This document shows, piece by piece, positions 18,574-26,625 of a stretch of DNA of 64,000 nt. How positions within the stretch are numbered: position 1 is the first letter of the stretch; each line of letters starts with the position of its first letter. Origin of the DNA: CAZGRP01 sp964527995 (GTDB taxonomy: Bacteria; Zhuqueibacterota; Zhuqueibacteria; Oceanimicrobiales; CAZGRP01); contig CAZGRP010000002.1 in the NCBI GenBank assembly GCA_964527995.1, positions 1 to 64,000 of the forward strand. Direction: 5' to 3'. Made by a program: the position numbers and the translations under genes. Under the pieces are notes generated by a model, which was given only the letters and a program-made list of their open reading frames with translations, was not told the DNA's origin and ran no database searches.

Positions 18574-18603
18574 TTGACTTGGACAGGCAAAAGTCGGTAT
18601 ATT
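18574..18603 (+). promoter_or_regulatory. Promoter for tRNA-Ser cluster
   Basis: TTGACT (18574-18579), 18-bp spacer, TATATT (18598-18603), 48 bp before the first tRNA gene. Confidence 0.65.
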
Positions 18604-18650
18604 TAACAGCTTTGAGGGTGCGGTAGTGTCCGCATCGGGGGATCAACTCT

Positions 18651-18734
18651 GGAGGGCTAGACCTAATTGGTAAGGCAGCGGTCTTGAAAACCGCCGGGCT
18701 TATGCCCTTGGGGGTTCGAGTCCCTCGCCCTCCG
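18651..18734 (+). tRNA. tRNA-Ser (TGA)
   Basis: Acceptor GGAGGGC pairs with GCCCTCC. The anticodon loop CTTGAAA gives TGA. The long variable arm GGGCTTATGCCC and T arm GGGTTCGAGTCCC are class II features. CCA is not encoded. Confidence 0.92.
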
Positions 18735-18743
18735 CAAGAGCAT

Positions 18744-18832
18744 GGAGAGGTGCCGGAGCCTGGCTGAACGGGGCGGTCTCGAAAACCGTTGTGGCCTTTG
18801 CGCCACCGGGGGTTCGAATCCCTCCCTCTCCG
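18744..18832 (+). tRNA. tRNA-Ser (CGA)
   Basis: Acceptor GGAGAGG pairs with CCTCTCC. Anticodon CGA lies in GGTCTCGAAAACC. The long variable arm is typical of serine tRNA. Encoded CCA follows at 18833-18835. Confidence 0.92.
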
Positions 18833-18867
18833 CCACAAAAACAAAACGTATGTAATGGTTCAACCTC

Positions 18868-18959
<92 letters not shown>

Positions 18960-18998
18960 CGGGGGTTCTGAGGCGGTTCCAAGGATCATTGTGATGCT

Positions 18999-20444
18999 AT
19001 GACCGAACCCCAAGTGCGTGTCCGCTTTGCACCCAGCCCAACGGGCTACCTTCACATCGGTGGAGCGCGAACAGCAATCTTCAACTGGCTGTTTGCTCGC
19101 AAGCACCAGGGTCAGTTCCTCCTTCGCATTGAGGACACCGACCAGGCCAGGTCGGGCGAGGAGATGGTCCAGGTTATCCTCGACGGGCTCGAATGGCTGG
19201 GGCTCGACTGGGACGAACCACCGGTCCATCAATCACTGCGCTTCCCGATTTATCGTGGCTACGCAGAGCAGTTGGTGGTCAATGGTCACGCCTACTACTG
19301 CTACTGCTCCCAGGAACGCCTGCAGGAGCTGCGTCAGCGTGCCATTGCCGAAAAGGGTGCCATCAAGTATGATGGTCATTGCCGGAATCTCACGCCCGAA
19401 GAGCGCGCTGAGCTGGAGGCTGCCGGAAGGTCCAGAGTGATTCGCTTCAAGATGCCCGAAGGACGGACCACCTTTCGGGATGAGGTCCACGGCGACCTTG
19501 ATTTCGACAACTCGGAGCTGGATGATTTTATTCTGCTGCGGTCCGACGGCATCCCGACGTACCACCTGGCCGTGGTCGTGGACGATCATGAGATGAGGAT
19601 TTCTCATGTGATTCGTGGCGACGATCACCTGTCGAACACCCCAAAGCAGGTCTTGCTTTATCAGGCTTTCGGCTGGCAGCAGCCGGTGTTCGCGCACGTA
19701 CCTCTGATCCTTGGTCCGGACAAACGCCGGCTCAGCAAACGTCATGGCGCCACGTCGGTCGGCGAGTATCGCAAGGCCGGTTACCTGCCGGAGGCGATGG
19801 TCAATTACCTGGCCCTGCTCGGCTGGTCTCCCGGCGACGATCGGGAGATCATGTCGCGTGATGAGTTGATTGAGGCCTTCTCGCTTGCTGGAATTTCGAA
19901 GAAAAGCGCTGTTTTCGATGAGCGAAAATTAGAGTGGATGAACGGGCAGTATATTCAAAGGCTAACCGGAGCGGAGCTCGTTGACCGCGCCAGGCCATTT
20001 CTACTGGAGTCGGGCCTGGCGACCTCCGAAGAGCTGGAAGACCGATCGACCACATTGGCTGCGGCTGCAGAGTTGATTAAGAAGCGGATTCGGCGCCTGA
20101 CGGAATTCCCCGAAGCGGTGAGTTACTTCTTGCGGGATCCTGGCACGTACGACACGGCCGCTGCCGCCAAGCACTGGAAGGGACCGGAGGCGCTGGAACG
20201 GCTTCAGCTTGTTTACCAGCGCCTGGAGGCGCTGGATGAATTCGACGAACCCCATCTCGAGAAGGCTATCCGAGGGCTGGCGGAGGAACTGGGAGTCAGC
20301 GCTGCCAAACTGATCCACCCCACCCGTCTGGCCGTGACAGGTCGCGGAGAGAGCCCAGGACTCTTCGAGGTGATGGCGATCCTCGGGCGCGACAGAGTGC
20401 TGCGGCGTCTCAAAAAAGCGGTTGAATTCTTGCAGAAAAGTTAG
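18999..20444 (+). CDS. gltX: Glutamyl-tRNA synthetase
   Basis: A 481-residue class I aminoacyl-tRNA synthetase charging tRNA-Glu. It carries the HIGH-type motif (APSPTGYLHIGGARTA, residues about 10-25) and the KMSKS equivalent KRRLSKRHGA near residue 250. The GluRS insertion (CYCSQERLQELR) and a helical anticodon-binding C-terminal half follow. Length is normal for bacterial GluRS. The next gene is tRNA-Gln(CTG), which raises the possibility of a non-discriminating enzyme that also makes Glu-tRNA-Gln for GatCAB; no GlnRS or gat gene is in view, so this is untested. Confidence 0.96.
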   Translation: MTEPQVRVRFAPSPTGYLHIGGARTAIFNWLFARKHQGQFLLRIEDTDQARSGEEMVQVILDGLEWLGLDWDEPPVHQSLRFPIYRGYAEQLVVNGHAYYCYCSQERLQELRQRAIAEKGAIKYDGHCRNLTPEERAELEAAGRSRVIRFKMPEGRTTFRDEVHGDLDFDNSELDDFILLRSDGIPTYHLAVVVDDHEMRISHVIRGDDHLSNTPKQVLLYQAFGWQQPVFAHVPLILGPDKRRLSKRHGATSVGEYRKAGYLPEAMVNYLALLGWSPGDDREIMSRDELIEAFSLAGISKKSAVFDERKLEWMNGQYIQRLTGAELVDRARPFLLESGLATSEELEDRSTTLAAAAELIKKRIRRLTEFPEAVSYFLRDPGTYDTAAAAKHWKGPEALERLQLVYQRLEALDEFDEPHLEKAIRGLAEELGVSAAKLIHPTRLAVTGRGESPGLFEVMAILGRDRVLRRLKKAVEFLQKS

Positions 20445-20450
20445 TATCTT
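20422..20450 (+). promoter_or_regulatory. Possible promoter for tRNA-Gln inside gltX end
   Basis: TTGAAT (20422-20427), 17-bp spacer, TATCTT (20445-20450). It overlaps the last codons of gltX and sits 11 bp before tRNA-Gln. Confidence 0.5.
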
Positions 20451-20461
20451 CGGAGCGTTTC

Positions 20462-20532
20462 TGGGGAGTCGTCTAGTGGCAGGACACGTGGCTCTGGACC
20501 ACGCAGCCGGGGTTCGAATCCCTGCTCCCCAG
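20462..20532 (+). tRNA. tRNA-Gln (CTG)
   Basis: Acceptor TGGGGAG pairs with CTCCCCA. The anticodon stem-loop CGTGG-CTCTGGA-CCACG gives CTG. The T arm GGGGTTCGAATCCCT is intact. Length is 71 nt without an encoded CCA. Confidence 0.92.
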
Positions 20533-20546
20533 CGACGACATTGAAG

Positions 20547-20570
20547 AAGGGCCGGCACGACCGGCCCTTT
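20547..20570 (+). terminator. Intrinsic terminator after tRNA-Gln
   Basis: AAGGGCCGG, loop CACGA, CCGGCCCTT: a perfect 9-bp stem running into TTTGCTCTTT. It closes the gltX/tRNA-Gln unit. Confidence 0.85.
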
Positions 20571-20674
20571 GCTCTTTCATGGCAGGCCGCGACATCAACC
20601 CCTTTTGGCTCGAAGCCGGTTCGGTCCGCCCGGCTTGGGCTTTTCCCTCCTGGTGAGCCAACGGTGCTTTTCTC

Positions 20675-20703
20675 TTGACATTTAGGTGAGATTTTCCTAA
20701 GTA
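20675..20703 (+). promoter_or_regulatory. Possible promoter before secreted protein gene
   Basis: A perfect TTGACA at 20675-20680 is followed after 17 bp only by a weak -10 (TAAGTA). The position fits transcription of the gene starting at 20817. Confidence 0.4.
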
Positions 20704-20816
20704 GTTACGTTCGTACCACGCGCACGTGCTTCTCCGCGTTGACCGATCCGGTCACGAGTTCCCAGCTATAAAACAGTCGGTCGCGATTGGATGTCGTCTG
20801 TCGGAAAGGAGGTCCC

Positions 20817-22295
20817 ATGAAAAGGTTCGTTACTGTGTGGATTGTCGCCGCCGCCATGGCGATGACAGCAGGTCCGCTGGCAGCGCAATGGGTGGAGCTT
20901 TATGCGACGTTCGATGATCAGAGCAATGGCACAGGCCACAGGACCGCCAGCGTTGCGACCTTCGGCACCGATGAGTTTGTCGCCATGGTGATCCGGCTGA
21001 CCTCGGCAGATCTGTTCAACCCGGATCGCAACTACATGGTGCCCTACCAGGCCGCTGATTCGGCGAAAGGCCGCTTGCTCGATCCCGGCTACGGTACCGA
21101 TGGGACAGCGAATCGCTTTGACGTCTGGCAGGACCCCACCGGCGACGTGCAACTCTTCGGTGCCTGGGGCATGGCCGCCGGGCCGCAGAAACGCCTCTAC
21201 GTGGCCAACAATGACCTTTTCTTCCACGCTATCCTGGTGTTCGATTTCACCGCGGCAGGTCTGGTGTCGGCTCCCTATCGCATGACCACCGGCATCGACA
21301 ATATCTTCGACGTGGCTGTGGACAGCAGTGGCTACGTCTATATTGTCGCCGATACATCCACCGATGCGAATACCGAAGAGGTGAAGGTTTTCCGGCCGAT
21401 CGGGGCCGACGGCACGACCTGGGGCTCAAGTCATGACGACGCGCCGGTGGCCACAATCGACCTGCCTTCTGGCTCCAACTGGCGAGGGATTACGGTCAAC
21501 GCCGACGGCTCCTGGCTGTTCCTCTCTGACCAGACCAACTACAAGGTCGTCCGCTACGTCGGCAGTCCGGAGAGCGGCTACACGCTCGATGACGCCTTTT
21601 CATTTGTGGTGTCGGAAGCGGACACGGACGGTGTGGGCCGCCGCGCCGCACCTCTGGGCCTGGCCTATTACGAGCCGAATCATCTGCTCGCCGTTGCCAG
21701 CGATATCTTTTTGCCGCCTTCGGACCGGGCCATGTCCTACGAATACGGCCGCATGTATATTGTTAACCCGCTCACGGGGGCGGCTATCGATACCATTGAT
21801 GTGGCGCAATGGAACTTCGACCATGCCGGCGACTATGCCAGCCGTGGAGGTGGAACCGCTTCGGGATTCACTTCCACATACGACGTAGATTGGGACGCCG
21901 AGGGGAATCTGTACAGTGTTTCGTACTACGGCTGGACGGTGGAGAAATGGCACACCGACAACCTGCCGTTTGTCAATCTGACGAGTGTAGAAGGGCGGTC
22001 TGAGAGCGGCGTGCCGGGAGAGTACACCCTGGAGCAGAATTTCCCGAACCCGTTCAATCCATCGACCACGATCACTTTTCAGTTGCCGGAGCGCACGCAA
22101 GTGCGACTGGTGGTGTACAATCTCCTGGGCCAGGAGGTGCGCACATTGGTGCAAGGCGTGCGCCCAGCGGGGCGCCACAGGGTGAGGTGGGATGGACGTG
22201 ACAACCAGGGGCATCGCGTAGCCGCTGGTGTTTACCTCTACCGCCTGATCTCGACGTCGCAGACTTTGACCCGGAAGATGACCTATCTGCCGTAG
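20817..22295 (+). CDS. Secreted beta-rich protein with C-terminal sorting domain
   Basis: A 492-residue exported protein of unknown function. The ATG at 20817 follows AAGGAGG (20806-20812), a strong ribosome site, and gives a clean signal peptide (cleavage near PLAAQ). The body contains propeller-like stretches (KRLYVANNDLFFHAILVFD, SGYVYIVADTS, NWRGITVNADGSWLFLSD), suggesting NHL/SMP-30-like blades. Residues about 405-492 are a type IX-like sorting domain: NFPNPFNPST, VRLVVYNLLGQEVRTLV, DGRDNQGHRVAAGVYLYRL, ending KMTYLP. It is flanked by a terminator upstream and a tRNA promoter downstream, so it is probably transcribed alone. A surface or extracellular location is expected; ligand and activity are unknown. 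Confidence 0.85.
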   Translation: MKRFVTVWIVAAAMAMTAGPLAAQWVELYATFDDQSNGTGHRTASVATFGTDEFVAMVIRLTSADLFNPDRNYMVPYQAADSAKGRLLDPGYGTDGTANRFDVWQDPTGDVQLFGAWGMAAGPQKRLYVANNDLFFHAILVFDFTAAGLVSAPYRMTTGIDNIFDVAVDSSGYVYIVADTSTDANTEEVKVFRPIGADGTTWGSSHDDAPVATIDLPSGSNWRGITVNADGSWLFLSDQTNYKVVRYVGSPESGYTLDDAFSFVVSEADTDGVGRRAAPLGLAYYEPNHLLAVASDIFLPPSDRAMSYEYGRMYIVNPLTGAAIDTIDVAQWNFDHAGDYASRGGGTASGFTSTYDVDWDAEGNLYSVSYYGWTVEKWHTDNLPFVNLTSVEGRSESGVPGEYTLEQNFPNPFNPSTTITFQLPERTQVRLVVYNLLGQEVRTLVQGVRPAGRHRVRWDGRDNQGHRVAAGVYLYRLISTSQTLTRKMTYLP

Positions 22296-22400
22296 GGGCA
22301 CGGGAATCAGTCCGTCGGAGACGCCGGCCGGCTGCTGTTCGGGCGTTGGAAATGGCCCAGGATGCAGCCGGGTGGCACCGCTCCTAGGGCAAAGAAAAAC

Positions 22401-22429
22401 TTGATTTTTGACCCTGGATTGGATATATT
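22401..22429 (+). promoter_or_regulatory. Promoter for tRNA-Glu/tRNA-Arg/tadA unit
   Basis: TTGATT (22401-22406), 17-bp spacer, TATATT (22424-22429). The rest of the 22296-22511 gap shows nothing else beyond a short direct repeat (CTTGAAGACT, about 22457 and 22472). Confidence 0.6.
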
Positions 22430-22511
22430 AGAGGCCGTCGGAGCGCAAATGGCGGCCTTGAAGACTCGATCTTGAAGACTGCCGGCGCCGGTCCCACAAG
22501 GTTGAACCGAT

Positions 22512-22584
22512 GGCGCATTCGTCTAGTGGACTAGGACGCCGGCCTCTCACGTCGGTAACACGGGTTCGAATCCCGTATGCGCCA
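22512..22584 (+). tRNA. tRNA-Glu (CTC)
   Basis: Acceptor GGCGCAT pairs with ATGCGCC. Anticodon CTC lies in GCCTCTCACG. The T arm CGGGTTCGAATCCCG is intact. Length 73 nt; CCA is not encoded. Confidence 0.92.
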
Positions 22585-22607
22585 CAGGGGTCCGATGGTT
22601 TTGATGG

Positions 22608-22681
22608 GCGCCCGTAGCTCAACTGGATAGAGCGCTTGGCTACGGACCAAGAGGTTGGGGGTTCAAGTCCTCCCGGGCGTA
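22608..22681 (+). tRNA. tRNA-Arg (ACG)
   Basis: Acceptor GCGCCCG pairs with CGGGCGT (one G-U). The anticodon stem-loop TTGG-CTACGGA-CCAA gives ACG, the substrate of TadA, which converts A34 to inosine. CCA is encoded at 22682-22684. The tadA start codon lies only 23 bp further on. Confidence 0.93.
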
Positions 22682-22707
22682 CCAATTCTCCCCGCACAGA
22701 CCGTTGC

Positions 22708-23172
22708 ATGACACCGCACGAAAAATGGATGGAACTGGCACTTCGCGAGGCCGAACGAGCTTTCGAGCGGAACGAGGTGCCGATCGGAGCGGTGATCGTG
22801 CACGGCAGCCGTGTGATCGGGCGGGGTCACAATCTGGTTGAAAGCCTGCAGGATCCTACCGCCCACGCTGAGATTATCGCCATTACGGCGGCGGCCAATT
22901 CCCTGGGCTCGTGGCGGCTTGAGGATACCGTTCTGTATGTGACCAAAGAGCCATGCCCCATGTGTGCCGGGGCCATTTTTTTATCCCGTATCCCTCAGGT
23001 CGTCTTCGGAGTCACCGACGCCCGCATGGGGGCGGCCGGTTCGGCAGTGGACGTGCTCCGCAACCCCAGGCTCCGGGCGCAGGTGGAAGTGATCCACGGG
23101 GTGTTGGAGGCCAGGTGTTTAGGGATTCTCCAGGCTTTTTTTCAGAAGTTACGCGGCAATGGCAATGAGTAG
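22708..23172 (+). CDS. tadA: tRNA-specific adenosine deaminase
   Basis: A 154-residue zinc deaminase that converts A34 to inosine in tRNA-Arg(ACG), allowing it to read CGU, CGC and CGA. The zinc and catalytic signatures HAEI (proton-shuttling Glu) and PCPMCAGA are both present, as are FERNEVPIGAVIV and the substrate-loop region VVFGVTDARMGAAGS. The ATG at 22708 matches the family N-terminus; an upstream in-frame ATG would lie inside the tRNA gene. No strong ribosome site is visible. The gene directly follows its own substrate tRNA and may be co-transcribed with it. Confidence 0.95.
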   Translation: MTPHEKWMELALREAERAFERNEVPIGAVIVHGSRVIGRGHNLVESLQDPTAHAEIIAITAAANSLGSWRLEDTVLYVTKEPCPMCAGAIFLSRIPQVVFGVTDARMGAAGSAVDVLRNPRLRAQVEVIHGVLEARCLGILQAFFQKLRGNGNE

Positions 23173-23237
23173 CCCCTCGAACGATCAGTGTCGCTGCCAG
23201 GTCCTGGCTGGGGGCCGGCCGCGGAGGGGATGAAGCT

Positions 23238-23310
23238 GGGGCGGTAGCTCAGTTGGGAGAGCGCCAGAATCGCACTCTGGAGGTCGAGGGTTCGACTCCC
23301 TTCCGCTCCA
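23238..23310 (+). tRNA. tRNA-Ala (CGC)
   Basis: Acceptor GGGGCGG pairs with CCGCTCC, including the G3-U70 pair diagnostic of alanine tRNA. The loop ATCGCAC gives anticodon CGC. CCA is encoded at 23311-23313. Confidence 0.92.
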
Positions 23311-23323
23311 CCACCTTTTTCTT

Positions 23324-23415
23324 GGAGAGGTGCCCGAGTCTGGCTGAAGGGGCACGACTGGAAATCGTGTGAGGAGCTTTAAACTTCTCCGAGGGTTCGA
23401 ATCCCTCCCTCTCCG
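23324..23415 (+). tRNA. tRNA-Ser (GGA)
   Basis: Acceptor GGAGAGG pairs with CCTCTCC. Anticodon GGA lies in CGACTGGAAATCG. The variable arm is long (class II). CCA is not encoded. This is the fourth serine isoacceptor within 5 kb. Confidence 0.92.
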
Positions 23416-23458
23416 CAACCAAGGCCGCAGCGTTGCGGAGGCCGATTGGAACAGAGAT

Positions 23459-23735
23459 GGCTGTGCTAGACGGGGAGTTAGCGGTGCCCTGTACCCGCAA
23501 TCCGCTATAGCGGGGTCGAATTCCCACCCGAGGTCTGCTCGCCTCTGGTGTCGGCCCGCGGCGGCGGCGCAGATGGTTCAAGCCCTGCGCAATGAAGCTG
23601 TGCCCAACCCCGTCAGGTCCGGAAGGAAGCAGCGGTAAGCATTTGCTTCATGTGCCGTAGGATCGCTTGGCCGGAGTCGTTCGGCACGGGCCAGCCGAGG
23701 AAGGAGGGATCGACGGTGGGTGCACAGCCACTTTT
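23459..23735 (+). ncRNA. ffs: Signal recognition particle RNA, large bacterial type
   Basis: The Alu-domain consensus is visible near the 5' end (GTGCTAGACGGGGAGTTAGC, then TACCCGCAATCCGC). The Ffh-binding domain IV is also unmistakable (GTCAGGTCCGGAAGGAAGCA, near 23611-23630), followed by ATGTGCCGTAGG. The termini pair: GGCTGTGC at 23459-23466 is the exact complement of GCACAGCC at 23722-23729. Together these give an RNA of about 271 nt followed by TTTT. This is the long form with an Alu domain, not the short 4.5S form. Exact ends are approximate. Confidence 0.93.
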
Positions 23736-23824
23736 ATGTCCGGATTCCCTCACGAAAGCACGCGGCTCTCCTGCTTCGGGGGCCTGCCAGGTGGCCTGTA
23801 CGCGAGTTCAATCGAGGCGAACCG

Positions 23825-25600
23825 ATGTCCTACGTTGTCTTGGCAAGAAAATGGCGGCCCATGAAGTTTTCCGACGTGGTCAGCCAGGAACACGTCACCG
23901 TTACCCTTGCCAACGCAATCCGGCAGGATCGCCTCGCCTCAGCGTATCTCTTTTCCGGGCCGCGTGGGGTCGGCAAGACCACCACGGCGCGGATTCTGGC
24001 CAAAGCCATCAACTGCGATCAAGGCCCATCGCCTGAACCCTGCAACCAGTGCACGTCGTGTGTCGAGATCACCGAGGGGCGCAGTCTCGATGTGTTCGAG
24101 ATCGACGGCGCCTCTAACCGCGGCATCGACGAGGTGCGCAATCTGCGCGAAAGACTACGCTACGCCCCCTCCCCTGGCAAGCACAAGATCTACATCATCG
24201 ACGAAGTGCACATGCTCACCACCGAAGCCTTCAATGCCTTGCTGAAGACGCTCGAAGAGCCGCCTTCGCATGTGCTCTTTGTCTTCGCCACGACCGAGCT
24301 CCACAAGGTGCCGGCCACCATCGTGTCGCGCTGCCAGCGCTTCGATTTCCGCCGCATCCCACTGAAGGCGATCGTCGAGCAGCTCAAGCACATCTGTGCC
24401 GAGGAGGGCATCCGCATCGATGACGACGTTCTGATGCTGATTGCCAAGAAGGCGGAAGGCAGTATGCGGGACAGCCAGAGCCTCCTCGATCAGATGGTGT
24501 CCTTTTGCGGGCTGGAGATCCGAGCCGATCAGGTGCTCGACCTCTTGGGGATTATCGACCAGGAGTTGCTGTTCCAGGCCGCCACTGCGGTTCACGAACG
24601 AGACGTCCGCGAGACCCTCGACCTGGCAGATCAGATTTTCACCCAAGGGTTCGATATCTCGGAGTTTCTCAACGAGCTGGCCGAGCACTTCCGGAATCTG
24701 CTGGTGTTGCGACGAACCAATGAGGCTTCTCTGCTCAAAGTCGGAGAGAACTATCTGGAACGCTACCGGCAGCAGGCTCAGGAGTTTGGCGATCTCGATC
24801 TGCTTCGCCTGATGAAGATCGCTTCCGAGACGGCTCAGGAGGTCAAGTACAGTCCCAATCCCAGGCTGCGTCTCGAGATGGCGCTGTTGAAAATGGTTCA
24901 CATGGACCGCAGCGTTGATCTGGAGGAACTGCTGGCTGGGCTCGAGCAGATAAAAAAAAACGGCTTGACGGAGCCTGAGGGCTCGGCGGTTGTGCAACTC
25001 CCCTTGGCCAACGAAGCGCACCAGGTCGCCCCTTTGCGGATTGCCGGCACGGAACCCGTGGCCCCACCCATGAAGGGGGCCAATGCTCTGCCCTTCGCGG
25101 TTCCTGAGGTTGCCAGTCCTTCAGCGGAGCGCTCGGATGAGGCCGGCCCCCAGGCGGAAGCCGGCTCGCAACAGATCGAAGTTACGCTGGAGGAACTGCA
25201 GAAACGGTGGCCCGATATCGTTCGAGAGGTCAAGAAGGCGCGCATCTACCTGGGCTCGTTTCTGGAGGAAGGCTACCCGACCGCGGTCCAGGGCGATCTG
25301 GTGGAGATCTCTTTTGGCAAAAAGAACGGCTTTCACATTCGAACGGTTAACGGCAGCCGCGAGTTCATCCAGCGCATCATCGCCGACGTCACGGGAATGC
25401 GCGTCCGCATCGTCTGTCGGAAGGACGACAGAGAGATTCGTCCCAAAGCGGAACCCGCGGAGAGCTTTTCGAGTGAAGAGATGGAGCAGGCGGGTTCGCC
25501 AGAGCCGCAAAGCCTCGAAGAACTTGCACGCGAGCTGCCGATCGTTCAGAAAATGATCGATCTGTTCGATATTGAATTGATCTCTACTCGGACCTCTTGA
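23825..25600 (+). CDS. dnaX: DNA polymerase III subunits gamma/tau
   Basis: A 591-residue clamp-loader ATPase. It has Walker A (GPRGVGKTTTARILAKA, about residue 45), a zinc-binding cluster (CDQGPSPEPCNQCTSC), Walker B/DEVH (IYIIDEVHML) and the SRC sensor (VSRCQRFDFRRI). AAA domains I-III end near residue 373. The C-terminal tau-specific part includes a conserved-looking domain (RWPDIVREVKKARIYLGSFL...). The ATG at 23825 is chosen because MSYVVLARKWRP is the family start. A run of nine A residues at 24952-24960 lies exactly at the end of domain III and both alternative frames stop at once, predicting a short gamma product. The gene follows SRP RNA and precedes ybaB-recR, a common order. Confidence 0.96.
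   Translation: MSYVVLARKWRPMKFSDVVSQEHVTVTLANAIRQDRLASAYLFSGPRGVGKTTTARILAKAINCDQGPSPEPCNQCTSCVEITEGRSLDVFEIDGASNRGIDEVRNLRERLRYAPSPGKHKIYIIDEVHMLTTEAFNALLKTLEEPPSHVLFVFATTELHKVPATIVSRCQRFDFRRIPLKAIVEQLKHICAEEGIRIDDDVLMLIAKKAEGSMRDSQSLLDQMVSFCGLEIRADQVLDLLGIIDQELLFQAATAVHERDVRETLDLADQIFTQGFDISEFLNELAEHFRNLLVLRRTNEASLLKVGENYLERYRQQAQEFGDLDLLRLMKIASETAQEVKYSPNPRLRLEMALLKMVHMDRSVDLEELLAGLEQIKKNGLTEPEGSAVVQLPLANEAHQVAPLRIAGTEPVAPPMKGANALPFAVPEVASPSAERSDEAGPQAEAGSQQIEVTLEELQKRWPDIVREVKKARIYLGSFLEEGYPTAVQGDLVEISFGKKNGFHIRTVNGSREFIQRIIADVTGMRVRIVCRKDDREIRPKAEPAESFSSEEMEQAGSPEPQSLEELARELPIVQKMIDLFDIELISTRTS
24950..24978 (+). promoter_or_regulatory. Predicted dnaX slippage/frameshift site
   Basis: Frame 0 reads ATA AAA AAA AAC (codons 376-379) over nine consecutive A residues. 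Adding one A (or a -1 shift) gives K-R-L-D-G-A then TGA at 24976-24978. Losing one A gives K-T-A then TGA at 24966-24968. Either yields a product of about 380 residues comprising domains I-III. Small GAGCC/GGCTC inverted repeats follow and might stimulate a shift. Confidence 0.6.
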
Positions 25601-25611
25601 TGGAGGATTTC

Positions 25612-25944
25612 ATGCCGAAGCCGAACATGGGCGAGCTGTTGAAGCAAGCCCAGAAGATACAAGAGCAGATGCAGAAGGTTCAGGAACAGCTGGGGAACCT
25701 TCGCGCCGAAGGCTCTGCCGGCGGCGGGATGGTGACCGTCGTCGCGAACGGCAAGAATGAGATTCTCGAGGTGCACATCGATCGCGAGGTCGTGGACCCG
25801 GACGATGTGGAGATGCTCGAAGACCTCATCGCTGCTGCAGTCAACCAGGCCCTGCAGAATGTCCAGGAGATGGTGAATCAGGAAATGGGCAAGGTGGCCG
25901 GCGGTCTTCTACCAGCCGGGTTGAAGATCCCAGGCCTGACGTAG
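25612..25944 (+). CDS. ybaB: YbaB/EbfC family nucleoid-associated protein
   Basis: A 110-residue DNA-binding protein usually encoded between dnaX and recR, as here. It has a short helical N-terminus (GELLKQAQKIQEQMQKVQEQL), a central beta region (GMVTVVANGKNEILEVHIDREVVDPDDVEMLEDL) and a helical C-terminus. The ATG at 25612 follows GGAGG (25602-25606); earlier in-frame TTG/ATG codons overlap the dnaX stop and are less likely. Confidence 0.93.
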   Translation: MPKPNMGELLKQAQKIQEQMQKVQEQLGNLRAEGSAGGGMVTVVANGKNEILEVHIDREVVDPDDVEMLEDLIAAAVNQALQNVQEMVNQEMGKVAGGLLPAGLKIPGLT

Positions 25945-25956
25945 TGTAGCTGATAG

Positions 25957-26553
25957 ATGCGGTATTCGTCTGAAACCGTCGAGCGCGCCATCGAGGAGCT
26001 TGCTAAACTTCCTGGCATCGGCCGCAAGTCCGCGCAGCGGCTGGTATTCTTCCTGCTGAAGAGTTGCAAGGAAGAGGTGACGGCGCTGGTCGAGGCCATC
26101 GCCGCTTTGAAGGAAAAAGTTGCCTACTGCTCGATTTGTTACAACATCACCGAAACGGACCCGTGCGCCATCTGCTCGAGTCCAACCCGACAGCGGAAAC
26201 AGATATGCGTGGTCGAAGAGGCCAACGGTGTGCTGGCATTGGAAAAGACCGGTGAGTATCACGGTCTCTACCATGTTCTCGGCGGGGTTCTGTCGCCGCT
26301 GGACGGCATCGGCCCCGACGATCTGCGCATTGCGGAGTTGCTTCGTCGTTTGAATGGTGAGGTGGAAGAGGTCATTCTGGCCACCAACCCGAGCGCCGAG
26401 GGCGAAGCAACGGCACTCTACCTGAGCAAGCTCATCAAGCCGCTCGGTGTGCGCGTGACTCGTATTGCCCGCGGCCTGCCGGTGGGCGGCGATCTGGAAT
26501 ACGCCGATGAGGTCACTCTGTCGCGCGCCCTGGAGGGAAGAAGCGCCCTGTAA
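25957..26553 (+). CDS. recR: Recombination mediator RecR
   Basis: A 198-residue protein of the RecFOR pathway. It shows an N-terminal helix-hairpin-helix (LAKLPGIGRKSAQRLVFFLL), a four-cysteine zinc finger (CSICYNITETDPCAIC), the Toprim domain (ICVVEEANGVLALEKTGEYHGLYHVLGG, then NPSAEGEATALYL) and the Walker-like C-terminus (TRIARGLPVGGDLEYADEVTL). It starts 13 bp after ybaB and is normal in length. Confidence 0.97.
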   Translation: MRYSSETVERAIEELAKLPGIGRKSAQRLVFFLLKSCKEEVTALVEAIAALKEKVAYCSICYNITETDPCAICSSPTRQRKQICVVEEANGVLALEKTGEYHGLYHVLGGVLSPLDGIGPDDLRIAELLRRLNGEVEEVILATNPSAEGEATALYLSKLIKPLGVRVTRIARGLPVGGDLEYADEVTLSRALEGRSAL

Positions 26554-26625
26554 GGACGGAACCGCCACAAGCACGGCGATTCTGTTCTGCCAGTGGCCGT
26601 TCCTAGCGTCCCGAAGACACGTCAA

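Noticed and set aside
22296..22400. Terminator for the secreted protein gene at 20817-22295
   Set aside because: GC-rich sequence with weak pairings but no stable stem followed by a T tract.
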